Assembly: GCA_025774935.1 (NCBI GenBank)
Contig: JALGZK010000017.1
Span: forward strand, 7,798 to 71,797
DNA: 64,000 nucleotides
Direction: 5' to 3'
DNA from: a bacterium
GTDB lineage: Bacteria > Joyebacterota > Joyebacteria > Joyebacterales > Joyebacteraceae
The position numbers and the translations under genes are program-made. Below, piece after piece: positions 52,526-59,658 of the stretch (within the stretch, counting starts at the first letter, position 1; every line of letters starts with the position of its first letter). The notes under the pieces are model-generated. The model saw nothing but the letters and a program-made list of their open reading frames with translations, did not search any database and was not told the DNA's origin.

Positions 52526-53497
52526 CTACTCGCCGCGCCCGCCCGAGCCGATCCTGTCGAGTACGTCCCTTGCGATCTCGTAGGGGGAACGGTGTCCCCT
52601 CGTAACGTCTCCCACCATTCCGTCGAGGCCGGCCTCGCCTCCCATCCGTTCGAGCAGCTGGCGTTCGAGAGCGTCGACCACGATCGCGCGGACCTGCGAC
52701 TTGAAGTGCGCGCGGCGCCGCTCCTCGAAGAGCCCCGCCGACTTGAGGAACTCGCGGTGCGACTCGATGGCGGCCGCGAGCTCGGGGATGCCGTCGCCGG
52801 TCGTGGCCGTCGTCTGGACCACCGGGGGCGACCAGCCTGTGCCCTCGTCCTTGAGCGAGAGCATCGACTGAAGCTCCGCGACAGTCATCTCGGCGCCCTC
52901 GCGGTCCGCCTTGTTGACGACGAAGACCTCCCCGATCTCCATGAGCCCGGCCTTCATCGCCTGGATGCTGTCGCCCGACTCGGGCACGAGCACGATGACC
53001 GTCGTATCCGCGGCCTCCGCGATGTCGAGCTCCGACTGCCCGACCCCCACGGTTTCGAGGATGACGAAGTCGAGCCCGTAGGCGTCCATCGCGGCGGCGA
53101 CGCTGGGGGCCGCTCGGGAGAGCCCCCCGAGCCCCCCTCGGGTCGCCATGCTCCTGATGAAGACACCCTCGCGGGTGCCGAGGCGCTGCATCCTGATGCG
53201 GTCGCCCAGGAGCGCCCCGCCGGTGAACGGGCTCGTCGGGTCGACGGCCACGATGCCGACGGAGCCCCCTGCGTCGAGATAGTGCCCTGTGAGCCCGTCG
53301 ACGAGCGTGCTCTTGCCCGCCCCGGGCGGACCCGAGATCCCGATCCGGTAGGCGGAGCCGACGCTCGGGTAGACGGCATCGAGAAGCGCGTAGCCGCGTT
53401 CGTCCTCGTCCTCGATCCAGGAGATCGCTCTCGCGAGCGCGACGGTGTCTCCGCTCAACACCCGCTCGACGAGAACGTCGACGGCAACGTCCCTCAC
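52526..53497 (-). CDS. meaB: MeaB/ArgK-family GTPase, acyl-CoA mutase chaperone
   Basis: 323 aa. G3E GTPase that guards delivery and repair of adenosylcobalamin in methylmalonyl-/isobutyryl-CoA mutase. P-loop GISGPPGAGKSTLVDGL, VDPTSPFTGGALLGDRIRM, ETVGVGQSE, VVNKAD. I use GTG 53497 (GAGGGGG upstream); the extra N-terminal residues of the longer frame are Arg/Pro-rich and unlike the family. Confidence 0.93.
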   Translation of the reverse strand: MRDVAVDVLVERVLSGDTVALARAISWIEDEDERGYALLDAVYPSVGSAYRIGISGPPGAGKSTLVDGLTGHYLDAGGSVGIVAVDPTSPFTGGALLGDRIRMQRLGTREGVFIRSMATRGGLGGLSRAAPSVAAAMDAYGLDFVILETVGVGQSELDIAEAADTTVIVLVPESGDSIQAMKAGLMEIGEVFVVNKADREGAEMTVAELQSMLSLKDEGTGWSPPVVQTTATTGDGIPELAAAIESHREFLKSAGLFEERRRAHFKSQVRAIVVDALERQLLERMGGEAGLDGMVGDVTRGHRSPYEIARDVLDRIGSGGRGE

Positions 53498-53534
53498 GTC
53501 GTCCCCCTCGGCCCGCCCTCTCGGCGGGCGCGGG

Positions 53535-54062
53535 TTAGAACTCGATCCCCTCGCGCGCCTCGACACCGGCGTCGTAGTGGTGCTTGATCTTCAGCACCTC
53601 ACTCACGAGGTCGGCCACCATCACGATCTCCGGATGCGCCGACCGACCCGTGAGGACGAGCTCGACGTGCGGGGGGCGTTCCCCGATCAGCTCCAGCACC
53701 TGCTTCAGGCTGACGAGACCGAAGTCGAGGGCGACGTTGATCTCGTCGAGAACGACGAGGTCGTGCTCGCCGCCCGTGATGACCTCGCGCGCCCTCGCCA
53801 GGCCGGCCTGGGCGAGATCGACGTCGACCTGCGGCGGGTTCTGCTTGTCGACGAACTCGTCGCGGCCGGACTGCTCGATGACGAACCCCGACAGGGCGCG
53901 AGCCGAGTCGAGCTCCCCGTAGTTCGAGCTTCCCTTCATGAACTGGATCACGTAGACGCTGAGCCCGTGGCCGACGGCGCGGAGGGCCAGACCGAGCGCG
54001 GCGGTCGTCTTGCCCTTCCCGTCGCCGGTATAGACCTGCACGGTTCCGTGCCTCTCCGGCAC
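53535..54062 (-). CDS. cobO: Cob(I)alamin adenosyltransferase (CobO/BtuR type)
   Basis: 175 aa. Makes adenosylcobalamin from cob(I)alamin and ATP. P-loop VYTGDGKGKTTAALGLALRAVGHG, VLDEINVALDFGLV, ELVLTGRSAHPEIVMVADLVSE and a final basic/acidic stretch are diagnostic. GTG start with GGAGG seven bases upstream. It is the first gene of the 39-kb cluster, placing coenzyme synthesis and loading (with MeaB) ahead of the mutases. Confidence 0.94.
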   Translation of the reverse strand: MPERHGTVQVYTGDGKGKTTAALGLALRAVGHGLSVYVIQFMKGSSNYGELDSARALSGFVIEQSGRDEFVDKQNPPQVDVDLAQAGLARAREVITGGEHDLVVLDEINVALDFGLVSLKQVLELIGERPPHVELVLTGRSAHPEIVMVADLVSEVLKIKHHYDAGVEAREGIEF

Positions 54063-54177
54063 AGGCGCCTCCAGGAACGGGGTGGCTATCCGGCCTCAGA
54101 AGGCCTGGGACTCGTTATCCGAGACGCGCGGGCGTCGGCGGGCGCCCGCGCGGGATGGCATGCTCTAGAGCCCCGAA

Positions 54178-54206
54178 ATACTATCAGAAGCGGCGATTCC
54201 CGTCAA
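54178..54206 (-). promoter_or_regulatory. Sigma70-type promoter of the 39-kb catabolic cluster
   Basis: TTGACG (54206-54201), 17-base spacer, TAGTAT (54183-54178) on the minus strand, followed by a leader of about 110 bases to cobO. It is the only strong promoter I see upstream of the 33 co-directional genes. Confidence 0.75.
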
Positions 54207-54316
54207 GAAGGAGTCCCATCTCCCCCCCCGGGCCGCGGGGACGTGCCCGATCGGCGACCATCGGCCGTTCTATGAATCTCTGTTCACTAGATTGTGCGAA
54301 GATGTCGAAAAAGTCC

Positions 54317-54346
54317 TTGCCATCCGGAGTCTGGAAGTGGTATGAT
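54317..54346 (+). promoter_or_regulatory. Sigma70-type promoter of the secreted protein 54633-55157
   Basis: TTGCCA (54317-54322), 18-base spacer, TATGAT (54341-54346). It predicts an unusually long leader of about 280 bases. Confidence 0.65.
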
Positions 54347-54532
54347 AGCGACGTTGGAAGCTCCCCTGCTTTTCGAGGGGGAAGCCTCAGACGTATGACT
54401 GTACAGGCGGTGACAGAGCGGTCCCCGCGCGAGCGAGGGACTGTCGGCAGACAACATGCGCTGCAGCGAGAGCCGGCGGTTCCGTGCGGGGTCCGCAGGA
54501 ATCGTACGAGTCACCTCAACTCAGCGCGTGTG

Positions 54533-54567
54533 ATCCGGTGAAAGGAGGTGAGCGAGGGACACCGGAT
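54533..54567 (+). promoter_or_regulatory. Leader hairpin with a perfect SD sequence in the loop
   Basis: ATCCGGTG (54533-54540) pairs with CACCGGAT (54560-54567); the 19-base loop contains AAAGGAGGTGA, 82 bases ahead of the real start and separate from its SD. A GTG at 54548 could start a leader reading frame that overlaps the gene. Possible standby or regulatory site. Confidence 0.45.
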
Positions 54568-54632
54568 TCGCAGCAAGAGTGTGTTGTTCCGCGGAACTGA
54601 AGCCAGTGAGTTGAGAGTAGGAGGCGGGAGAG

Positions 54633-55157
54633 ATGAAGAAGCTGCTAATTGCTATTGCGATCCTCGCCATCGCGGCCCCGGCCATGGCTCGCGAGATCGA
54701 GGGCGCGTTCGTGGATCTGGTCGACCCGGCGGCGAATGAGCTCATCCCCGGTGCGACCATGACCCTGAAGTTCATCGTCCAGAACGATTCGAGTGACGCC
54801 GAATGGCTCACCGACGTTCACATCGCGTTCCCCGACGGGTTCGTCCTCCACGAGAGCACGATGGCCTACGACATGATCGTGGCCGGCCGGCCGAGCTGGG
54901 ACCAGTATGTCCCGCCGGTTGACCACACGGCCATCTGGGAGGACAACAACGGTGGCTGGGGCGAGGTCTACAGCACCGAGTTCACGCACGTCTACATCGA
55001 CGTGACGATCCCCGACCAGCTCTACGGCTGCATCTACTGGTCGCTGTGGGGAGACGAGTACGGCGACGAGCCCCACTGGGTCTGCGGCTGCATCGACGTC
55101 GGCTTCAGCCCGGTCGAGGATGCGACGTGGGGTGCGATCAAGGCGATGTACAGGTAG
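54633..55157 (+). CDS. Secreted protein, family B copy 1, with conserved C-terminal motif
   Basis: 174 aa. AGGAGG before the ATG; signal peptide KKLLIAIAILAIAAPAMA. The mature part is a single beta-rich domain (GATMTLKFIVQNDSSDAEWL, DVHIAFPDGFVLHES, then an aromatic DNNGGWGEVYSTEF region), unlike family A. It is homologous to 55675-56196. It ends SPVEDATWGAIKAMYR, the same C-terminal motif as family A. Own promoter and strong terminator. Function unknown. Confidence 0.87.
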   Translation: MKKLLIAIAILAIAAPAMAREIEGAFVDLVDPAANELIPGATMTLKFIVQNDSSDAEWLTDVHIAFPDGFVLHESTMAYDMIVAGRPSWDQYVPPVDHTAIWEDNNGGWGEVYSTEFTHVYIDVTIPDQLYGCIYWSLWGDEYGDEPHWVCGCIDVGFSPVEDATWGAIKAMYR

Positions 55158-55190
55158 TCCGAGCGCTCAACAAGCAGTACTGCTTTCCGA

Positions 55191-55224
55191 GAGCCCCGGC
55201 CATGTGGCCGGGGCTCTTCCTTTT
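55191..55224 (+). terminator. Rho-independent terminator of family B copy 1
   Basis: Perfect 11-bp stem GAGCCCCGGCC/GGCCGGGGCTC (55191-55201, 55206-55216), 4-base loop, then TTCCTTTT. Confidence 0.92.
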
Positions 55225-55408
55225 CACGTGCGCCTCTCCGACGGCCTCGTCGGCTGCTCCCGGGCACCGTTGCCCCCGGGGTCCCGGGCTCCGGGCGGCC
55301 ACGACCAGCAGGGGTCGGCAGGGCCCGCCGCAGGGATCCCAGCGCCGTCTCCCGGCTTCTCGCCCCTCCCACGCCCTCCAGACCCCCCCAGGGGCCTCAT
55401 CCTAACTC

Positions 55409-55437
55409 TTGACAAGTTCTGATACTCGTGATATCCT
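55409..55437 (+). promoter_or_regulatory. Sigma70-type promoter of family B copy 2
   Basis: Perfect TTGACA (55409-55414), 17-base spacer, TATCCT (55432-55437); leader of about 230 bases. Confidence 0.75.
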
Positions 55438-55580
55438 GATTATAGAGGGATGGCGACTCTCTGATTCAGACGGGCCATCGGGCCCACGGTTCGAGGGACA
55501 CAATCCACGATCTCGACTGCCCTGCTCCTCTCAGGGGAGCGCAGCAATGGAAGGAGGGCAGCCCGGGATAAGAGCAAGTC

Positions 55581-55609
55581 GACGGCACCGCGCCGAGCGC
55601 GATGCCGTC
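55581..55609 (+). promoter_or_regulatory. Long leader hairpin before family B copy 2
   Basis: GACGGCA/TGCCGTC outer stem and CGCGC/GCGCG inner stem separated by one C-A mismatch, loop CGA. No T-run follows, so it is a leader structure rather than a terminator. Confidence 0.5.
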
Positions 55610-55674
55610 TGTTCACAGGTGGACCGGCTGCAGTCTCGCAGCCCCAAGTGCAGGTAGTACGAAGGAGGACGACG

Positions 55675-56196
55675 ATGAAGGTCCTGATGGTAGCGATCAC
55701 GATTCTGGCGCTCACGTTCGCCGCCGGCGCGCGTGAGATCGACGGCGCGTACGTGTCCCTGACGTCGCCCGCGCCGCTCGACATCGTCCCGGCGACGGTG
55801 ATGACGTTCATCTTCTGGGTCCAGAACGACTCAGGCGACGCGGAGTGGCTCAGCAACATCCATATCACGTTCCCCGACGGCTTCAATCTCGTGGAGGGCT
55901 CGATGGGATTCGCCGAGATCGCCACAGGCCGACCCAGCTTCGACATGACCGTCAGCGGACAGACGGCTCAGTGGGACGACAACGACGGCGGCTACGGCGA
56001 GATCTACAGCACCGAGGGCACGGAGGTGTGGGTCGACGCGTTCGTCCCGGGCTGCTACGAGTGCGGCGAGCTCTACTGGGAACTCTGGGGTGACGTCTGG
56101 GGCGCGGAGCCTCACTACGTCGACGGGGTCATCGACCTCTGCCCCTCGCCCGTCGAGGAGTCGACTTGGGGATCCATCAAGGCGCTCTACAGGTAG
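55675..56196 (+). CDS. Secreted protein, family B copy 2, with conserved C-terminal motif
   Basis: 173 aa. GAAGGAGG before the ATG; signal peptide VLMVAITILALTFAAGA. Homologous to 54633-55157: REIDGAYVSL, FIFWVQNDSGDAEWL, NIHITFPDGFNLVEG, DDNDGGYGEIYSTEG, and the late ELYWELWGD segment. It ends SPVEESTWGSIKALYR. Its terminator is shared with the converging tmRNA gene. Function unknown. Confidence 0.87.
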   Translation: MKVLMVAITILALTFAAGAREIDGAYVSLTSPAPLDIVPATVMTFIFWVQNDSGDAEWLSNIHITFPDGFNLVEGSMGFAEIATGRPSFDMTVSGQTAQWDDNDGGYGEIYSTEGTEVWVDAFVPGCYECGELYWELWGDVWGAEPHYVDGVIDLCPSPVEESTWGSIKALYR

Positions 56197-56227
56197 GACC
56201 ACACCCGCGACGCGATCCGAGACGAAG

Positions 56228-56262
56228 AAAGGCCCCGGCATGGACTGCCGGGGCCTTTCACA
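56228..56262. terminator. Bidirectional terminator shared by family B copy 2 and tmRNA
   Basis: Perfect 13-bp stem AAAGGCCCCGGCA/TGCCGGGGCCTTT (56228-56240, 56246-56258). The A/T ends give a short T-tract on either strand. It lies 31 bases after the plus-strand stop and just beyond the tmRNA CCA end. Confidence 0.88.
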
Positions 56263-56264
56263 TA

Positions 56265-56623
56265 TGGTGGAGGCGGCGGGAGTCGAACCCGCGTCCGAAA
56301 GCGATTCCACACGGACCTCTACATGCTTAGCCCGATCTTTGGATCTCGCCCCCCGGGTCTCCAATGGGCGGGATACCCGGCGAGCCAGCCACCGTATAGA
56401 GTTCGCCTCCTCACCCAGCGGCAAAGCTCGGAGACTATCCCGTGTAAGCGACGCCCCATCCCGGCCCCACGGGCAAAACCGGGTGGGACGCGTCCGCTCT
56501 AGTTAGCAGACGTATGCCGGCTGGTAGTCGGCAGTTGAAAAGTCCCCGTTTGTTTAACGAGCCAACGGGACCTCGGCATGCCATCCGTGTTTCTCTCACC
56601 CCCGTCGAAACCGGATCGCCCCC
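56265..56623 (-). ncRNA. ssrA: Transfer-messenger RNA
   Basis: 359 nt. The 5' end GGGGGCGATCCGGTTTCGAC and the 3' end GGACGCGGGTTCGACTCCCGCC...TCCACCA form the tRNA-like domain (acceptor GGGGGCG/CGCCTCC, encoded CCA). PK1 is GUCCCGUU/AACGGGGAC. The resume codon is most likely GCC at 56532, giving the tag ADYQPAYVC followed by TAA (56505-56503) and TAG. The tag ends in VC rather than the usual AA. Rescues stalled ribosomes together with SmpB (not in this window). Confidence 0.95.
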
Positions 56624-56668
56624 ATATGTCGATATCAATGAGCTCTGGCGCTTCTCCGCGCCAACTTT

Positions 56669-56697
56669 AATCTACCGCAGTCCTCGCGGGGAGTCAA
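56669..56697 (-). promoter_or_regulatory. Sigma70-type promoter of ssrA
   Basis: TTGACT (56697-56692), 17-base spacer, TAGATT (56674-56669) on the minus strand. The short leader to 56623 contains a GGCGC/GCGCC hairpin and would be removed by RNase P. Confidence 0.75.
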
Positions 56698-56719
56698 GGT
56701 GTCGGGCGGCCGGGCGGGG

Positions 56720-57094
56720 TCAGTCGAGGTCGCGCTGCGAGAGCGCGCGGAAGTACTGGTACCTCACGCCGTCGCGCTCGACGAGCGCTTCGAACGCTTC
56801 CCTGATGCGATCCGGGTTCGTGATGGCCGGATCGTACTCGACGATCGCGGAGTTGTTGCGAGCGTAGGTCGTGACGCTGATCATCCCCGGCACCTCGGCG
56901 GTCATCTTCACGAATCCCATGGACGTGCCGCGGCACCGGACTCCCTCGACGATGTACTCGACCGTGCCCACCTCCGCCGGGCGCTCCACATCGAACGGGA
57001 AGTGGAGCGTCGGCACCCGGTACAGGTTCGCTGTGGCGAACGCCGCGACGACGAGCACCGCGATCGCTGCGGGGATGATGACCGCCTTTCGCAT
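56720..57094 (-). CDS. Membrane-anchored HMA-like protein, metal-site cysteine pair incomplete
   Basis: 124 aa. N-terminal signal anchor (residues 1-24). The rest follows the ferredoxin-like heavy-metal-associated fold: VEYIVEGVRCRGTSMGFVKM, then GMISVTTYARNNSAIVEYDPAITNPDRIREAFE. The usual CxxC is CRGT, with only one cysteine, so metal binding would differ from classical HMA domains. It follows the NapH-like Fe-S protein gene by about 60 bases, suggesting a joint redox or metal-related role in the envelope. Confidence 0.75.
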   Translation of the reverse strand: MRKAVIIPAAIAVLVVAAFATANLYRVPTLHFPFDVERPAEVGTVEYIVEGVRCRGTSMGFVKMTAEVPGMISVTTYARNNSAIVEYDPAITNPDRIREAFEALVERDGVRYQYFRALSQRDLD

Positions 57095-57152
57095 GATGTG
57101 TCTTCCTTCCCCGACGTCGGCCGCGACTCAGGCGGCCGCGCAGTTCCCGCTG

Positions 57153-57929
57153 CTACTTCCCGTAGCAGGACAGCTCGAGCGCTCCCGACTCCGGACACTC
57201 TGACACGCAGTCGAGGCAGTTGGTGCAGTTGCGGGCGGTCACCTCGATCTCTCGCGAGACCGGGATCTGGTGCGGGCACACCCGGTCGCACTCTCCGCAC
57301 TCCGTGCAGGCTTCGGGGTTCCGCCGGACGCGGAGCCCGCCGTAGCGGGAGAGCGGGTCCATGACGGCGCCGAGCGGGCAGAGGTAGCGGCACCAGAAGA
57401 ACGGAACGAGCACCGCGGCCGCGAGGATCGCGAAGAGGATGTAGAAGCTGAACGCGGCGGTCCCGTGTCCGCCCCACGTGAACAGGATGTAGAACGGGTC
57501 GTACGCGCGGAACCCGAGGTCGCCCTTCCAGACGGTCCACGTGAGCAGGAGCACCAGGACGAGCACGACGTAGCGGAGGTTCATCGCCCAGCGGTCGCCG
57601 CGGTCGGGCAGGTGGAACGACCGGCCGAAGACCTTCCGGCCCGCGCGGGAGAGCCACTCGCTCACTGTCCCGAACGGGCAGACCCAGCTGCAAAACGACT
57701 TCTTCGTCGCGATCGTGAGCACGAAGAGGGACACCATGAGGGACACGTTGAGCTCGGTAAGCCGGCACGTGTACTGGCCGTACCGCGCGAGCGGTAAGAG
57801 CGCTGCAACGCCCCCGAATGGGCAGTACGCCTCGCAGGTGTTCGGCGTCAGCCCGGCGATCCCCCTCGCCATGAGGACGACCGTGCCGGCCAGAAACGCG
57901 ATCTGAACGAGTGTCCTGAGAACCCTCAC
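57153..57929 (-). CDS. NapH/NosR-like polytopic ferredoxin
   Basis: 258 aa with about five membrane helices. Three CxxxCP-type motifs (CEAYCPFGG, CSWVCPFG, CRYLCPLGA) lie near membrane ends, and two C-terminal [4Fe-4S] clusters follow (CTECGECDRVCP, CTNCLDCVSECP). Relatives pass electrons across or along the membrane to periplasmic reductases or thiol systems. GTGA overlap with the upstream epimerase gene. The specific partner is unknown; the HMA-like protein downstream is a candidate. Confidence 0.88.
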   Translation of the reverse strand: MRVLRTLVQIAFLAGTVVLMARGIAGLTPNTCEAYCPFGGVAALLPLARYGQYTCRLTELNVSLMVSLFVLTIATKKSFCSWVCPFGTVSEWLSRAGRKVFGRSFHLPDRGDRWAMNLRYVVLVLVLLLTWTVWKGDLGFRAYDPFYILFTWGGHGTAAFSFYILFAILAAAVLVPFFWCRYLCPLGAVMDPLSRYGGLRVRRNPEACTECGECDRVCPHQIPVSREIEVTARNCTNCLDCVSECPESGALELSCYGK

Positions 57930-58864
57930 GCACCCTCTCCCACGGCTTCAGCCCACATCGACTCGAGCGACTCGCGGAGCCCGATCCGGGGCTCCCACCC
58001 GAGCTCCTTGATCTTCGAGATGTCCGCGCGCATGACCGGCACGTCGATCTCCCTGAGTCGGGCGTCCTCGATCTCGACCGGCACGTCGACGCCCGCGACG
58101 GAGAGGAGCTCGTCGATGACCTCCCGAACGGAGACGTCGCGGCCTGAAGCCACATTATACACGGAGCCTACTTCCCCGCGCTCGAGAATCGCGTCGAGGG
58201 CCCCCACGGCGTCCCGGACGTCGACGAAGTCGCGCCGCGCCGTCACGAGCCCGACGTTCAGGCGGTCGGCTCCGCCCTCGCGGACTCCCGCCAGCTGCCG
58301 GACGAACGTCATGGGGACGAGGCCCTCCGGCTGCCCCGGGCCGAGGAGGTTGAAGATGCGCGCGAGGGCAATCGGGAGTCCGGAGCCTGCCGACATCGAG
58401 AGCGCCACGTACTCCTGCGCGACCTTGCTCACCGCGTAGGCCGTCACGGGACGGAGGGGCTGCTTCTCGGGAACGGGAAGGTCCCCGTCACCGATCACGC
58501 CGTACATCGCGGCCGAGCCCACCTGCACGATGCGGGTGTCCGTGAGACCAGCCGCCGAGAGCGCGCCGTACAGCCTCGCCGTGCCGACGACGTTGACGTC
58601 GAGGTAGAGATCGAGGTCGGCGCCGCCGATCAGGCTCGCGAGATGGACGACCCCGGTCGGCCTGCTCTCGCCGACGAGCGCCCGCACGGCGCCGCGGTCG
58701 CGGAGGTCGACCTTCCGGTAGTGGTCGCATGCGAGTCCGCCCGGGTCGGGCCGCTCGCTCGTCGCCCAGAGCTCGGTGACGGGATGGGACTCCCGGAGGT
58801 GCCGGAGCGTCCAGGCCCCGACGAAGCCGGTGGCGCCCGTCACGAGCACGCGGTCGTACGTCAT
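57926..58864 (-). CDS. NAD-dependent sugar-nucleotide epimerase/dehydratase
   Basis: 312 aa extended SDR. VTGATGFVGAWTLRHL (NAD site), VHLASLIGGAD, catalytic YAVSKVAQEY, and ARIFNLLGPGQ. The C-terminal substrate domain looks like GDP-4-keto-6-deoxymannose reductase or UDP-glucose 4-epimerase relatives; I cannot choose between them. Part of the surface-polysaccharide set 57926-63947. Confidence 0.88.
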   Translation of the reverse strand: MTYDRVLVTGATGFVGAWTLRHLRESHPVTELWATSERPDPGGLACDHYRKVDLRDRGAVRALVGESRPTGVVHLASLIGGADLDLYLDVNVVGTARLYGALSAAGLTDTRIVQVGSAAMYGVIGDGDLPVPEKQPLRPVTAYAVSKVAQEYVALSMSAGSGLPIALARIFNLLGPGQPEGLVPMTFVRQLAGVREGGADRLNVGLVTARRDFVDVRDAVGALDAILERGEVGSVYNVASGRDVSVREVIDELLSVAGVDVPVEIEDARLREIDVPVMRADISKIKELGWEPRIGLRESLESMWAEAVGEGA

Positions 58865-58912
58865 CGATGAGCTTCCCTCTTGGAAGTCAGTGAGCAGATG
58901 CGGTCGGCGGGC

Positions 58913-59620
58913 TCAGCCCAGGAGCCGTTTGCGTATCTTCTCGAAGTCCTCGTTCGCGCGGTCGTAGTCGTCGGGCCGGCCGATGTCGAGCCAGTAACCG
59001 TCGTACGGGTAGGCCCGGACGTCGAGTCCCCTCTCGATGCTCGCGATCATGAGCTCGTCGAAGCCGAACGGTCCGGACTCGGGCACGAGGTCCATGACGG
59101 ACCTGCTGAACGCGTAGATCCCCATGCTGACGCTGAACCGCTCGTGCGGTTTCTCGACGAACTCGGTAAGCCGCCGCGTCTCCGCGTCAAACCCGAGCAC
59201 GCCGAAGTCGATCGTGACCTCGCGCTCGTACGTCGCGATCGTCGCGACCGCGCCGCTCTCGACGTGCGCGCGGAAGATCGCGGCGTAGTCGAGGTCGGTC
59301 AGGAGATCCCCGTTCATGACGAGGAAGTCCTCCGGTAGATCCTCGATGAGCCGGAGCGGGGCGATCGTGCCCAGCGGTTCGTCCTCGACCGAGTAGTCGA
59401 CCGAGAGCCCCCACTTCCCACCGTCCCCGAAGTAGGCCATGAGGAGGTCCGCCATGTGCCCGACGGTCATCGTGGCGCGCTCGCACCCGGACGCGGCGAG
59501 CCTCCGTAGCACGATCTCGAGGATCGGCATGTCGCCGAGCGGAACGAGGGGCTTCGGGATCGTCGACGTGAACGGCTTGAGCCGCGTGCCCTTCCCTCCT
59601 GCCAGGATGATCGCGCGCAT
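58913..59620 (-). CDS. Sugar-phosphate nucleotidyltransferase
   Basis: 235 aa. AIILAGGKGTRLKPFTSTIPKPLVPLG is the nucleotide/metal signature; VMNGDLLTDLDY and FVEKPH follow. No C-terminal left-handed helix, so it is a short mannose-1-phosphate guanylyl- or glucose-1-phosphate uridylyl-type enzyme. It makes the activated sugar for the neighbouring SDR enzymes. ATG 59620 starts the MRAIILAGG block directly. Confidence 0.9.
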   Translation of the reverse strand: MRAIILAGGKGTRLKPFTSTIPKPLVPLGDMPILEIVLRRLAASGCERATMTVGHMADLLMAYFGDGGKWGLSVDYSVEDEPLGTIAPLRLIEDLPEDFLVMNGDLLTDLDYAAIFRAHVESGAVATIATYEREVTIDFGVLGFDAETRRLTEFVEKPHERFSVSMGIYAFSRSVMDLVPESGPFGFDELMIASIERGLDVRAYPYDGYWLDIGRPDDYDRANEDFEKIRKRLLG

Positions 59621-59658
59621 CGTCGTTCTCCCGCCGCGCGGTTGAATCGTCGGCGCGG

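Larger units (their letters stand above)
54063..54632. other. 570-base divergent regulatory region
   Basis: Contains the minus-strand promoter of the catabolic cluster (54178-54206), the plus-strand promoter of the secreted protein (54317-54346) and a plus-strand leader of about 280 bases with several hairpins, including AGCTCCCCT/AGGGGGAAGCCT near 54359 and one with an SD sequence in its loop (54533-54567). Open frames here overlap the promoters and look non-coding. Confidence 0.7.
55158..55674. other. 517-base intergenic region between family B copies
   Basis: Holds the terminator of copy 1 (55191-55224), about 185 bases in which I see nothing, the promoter of copy 2 (55409-55437) and a leader of about 230 bases with a long hairpin (55581-55609) and a weak SD-like AAGGAGGG at 55551. 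Confidence 0.7.

Noticed and set aside
54155-54541. 128-codon plus-strand open frame in the divergent region
   Set aside because: It overlaps both promoters, is basic and low in coding character, and has no proper start signal.
54521-54811. Minus-strand frame opposite the start of the family B gene
   Set aside because: It is antisense to a signal peptide and a conserved domain with a clear SD; no own signals.
55225-55408. Possible small RNA between the family B genes
   Set aside because: Only C/G runs and no promoter-terminator pair; the stretch appears empty.
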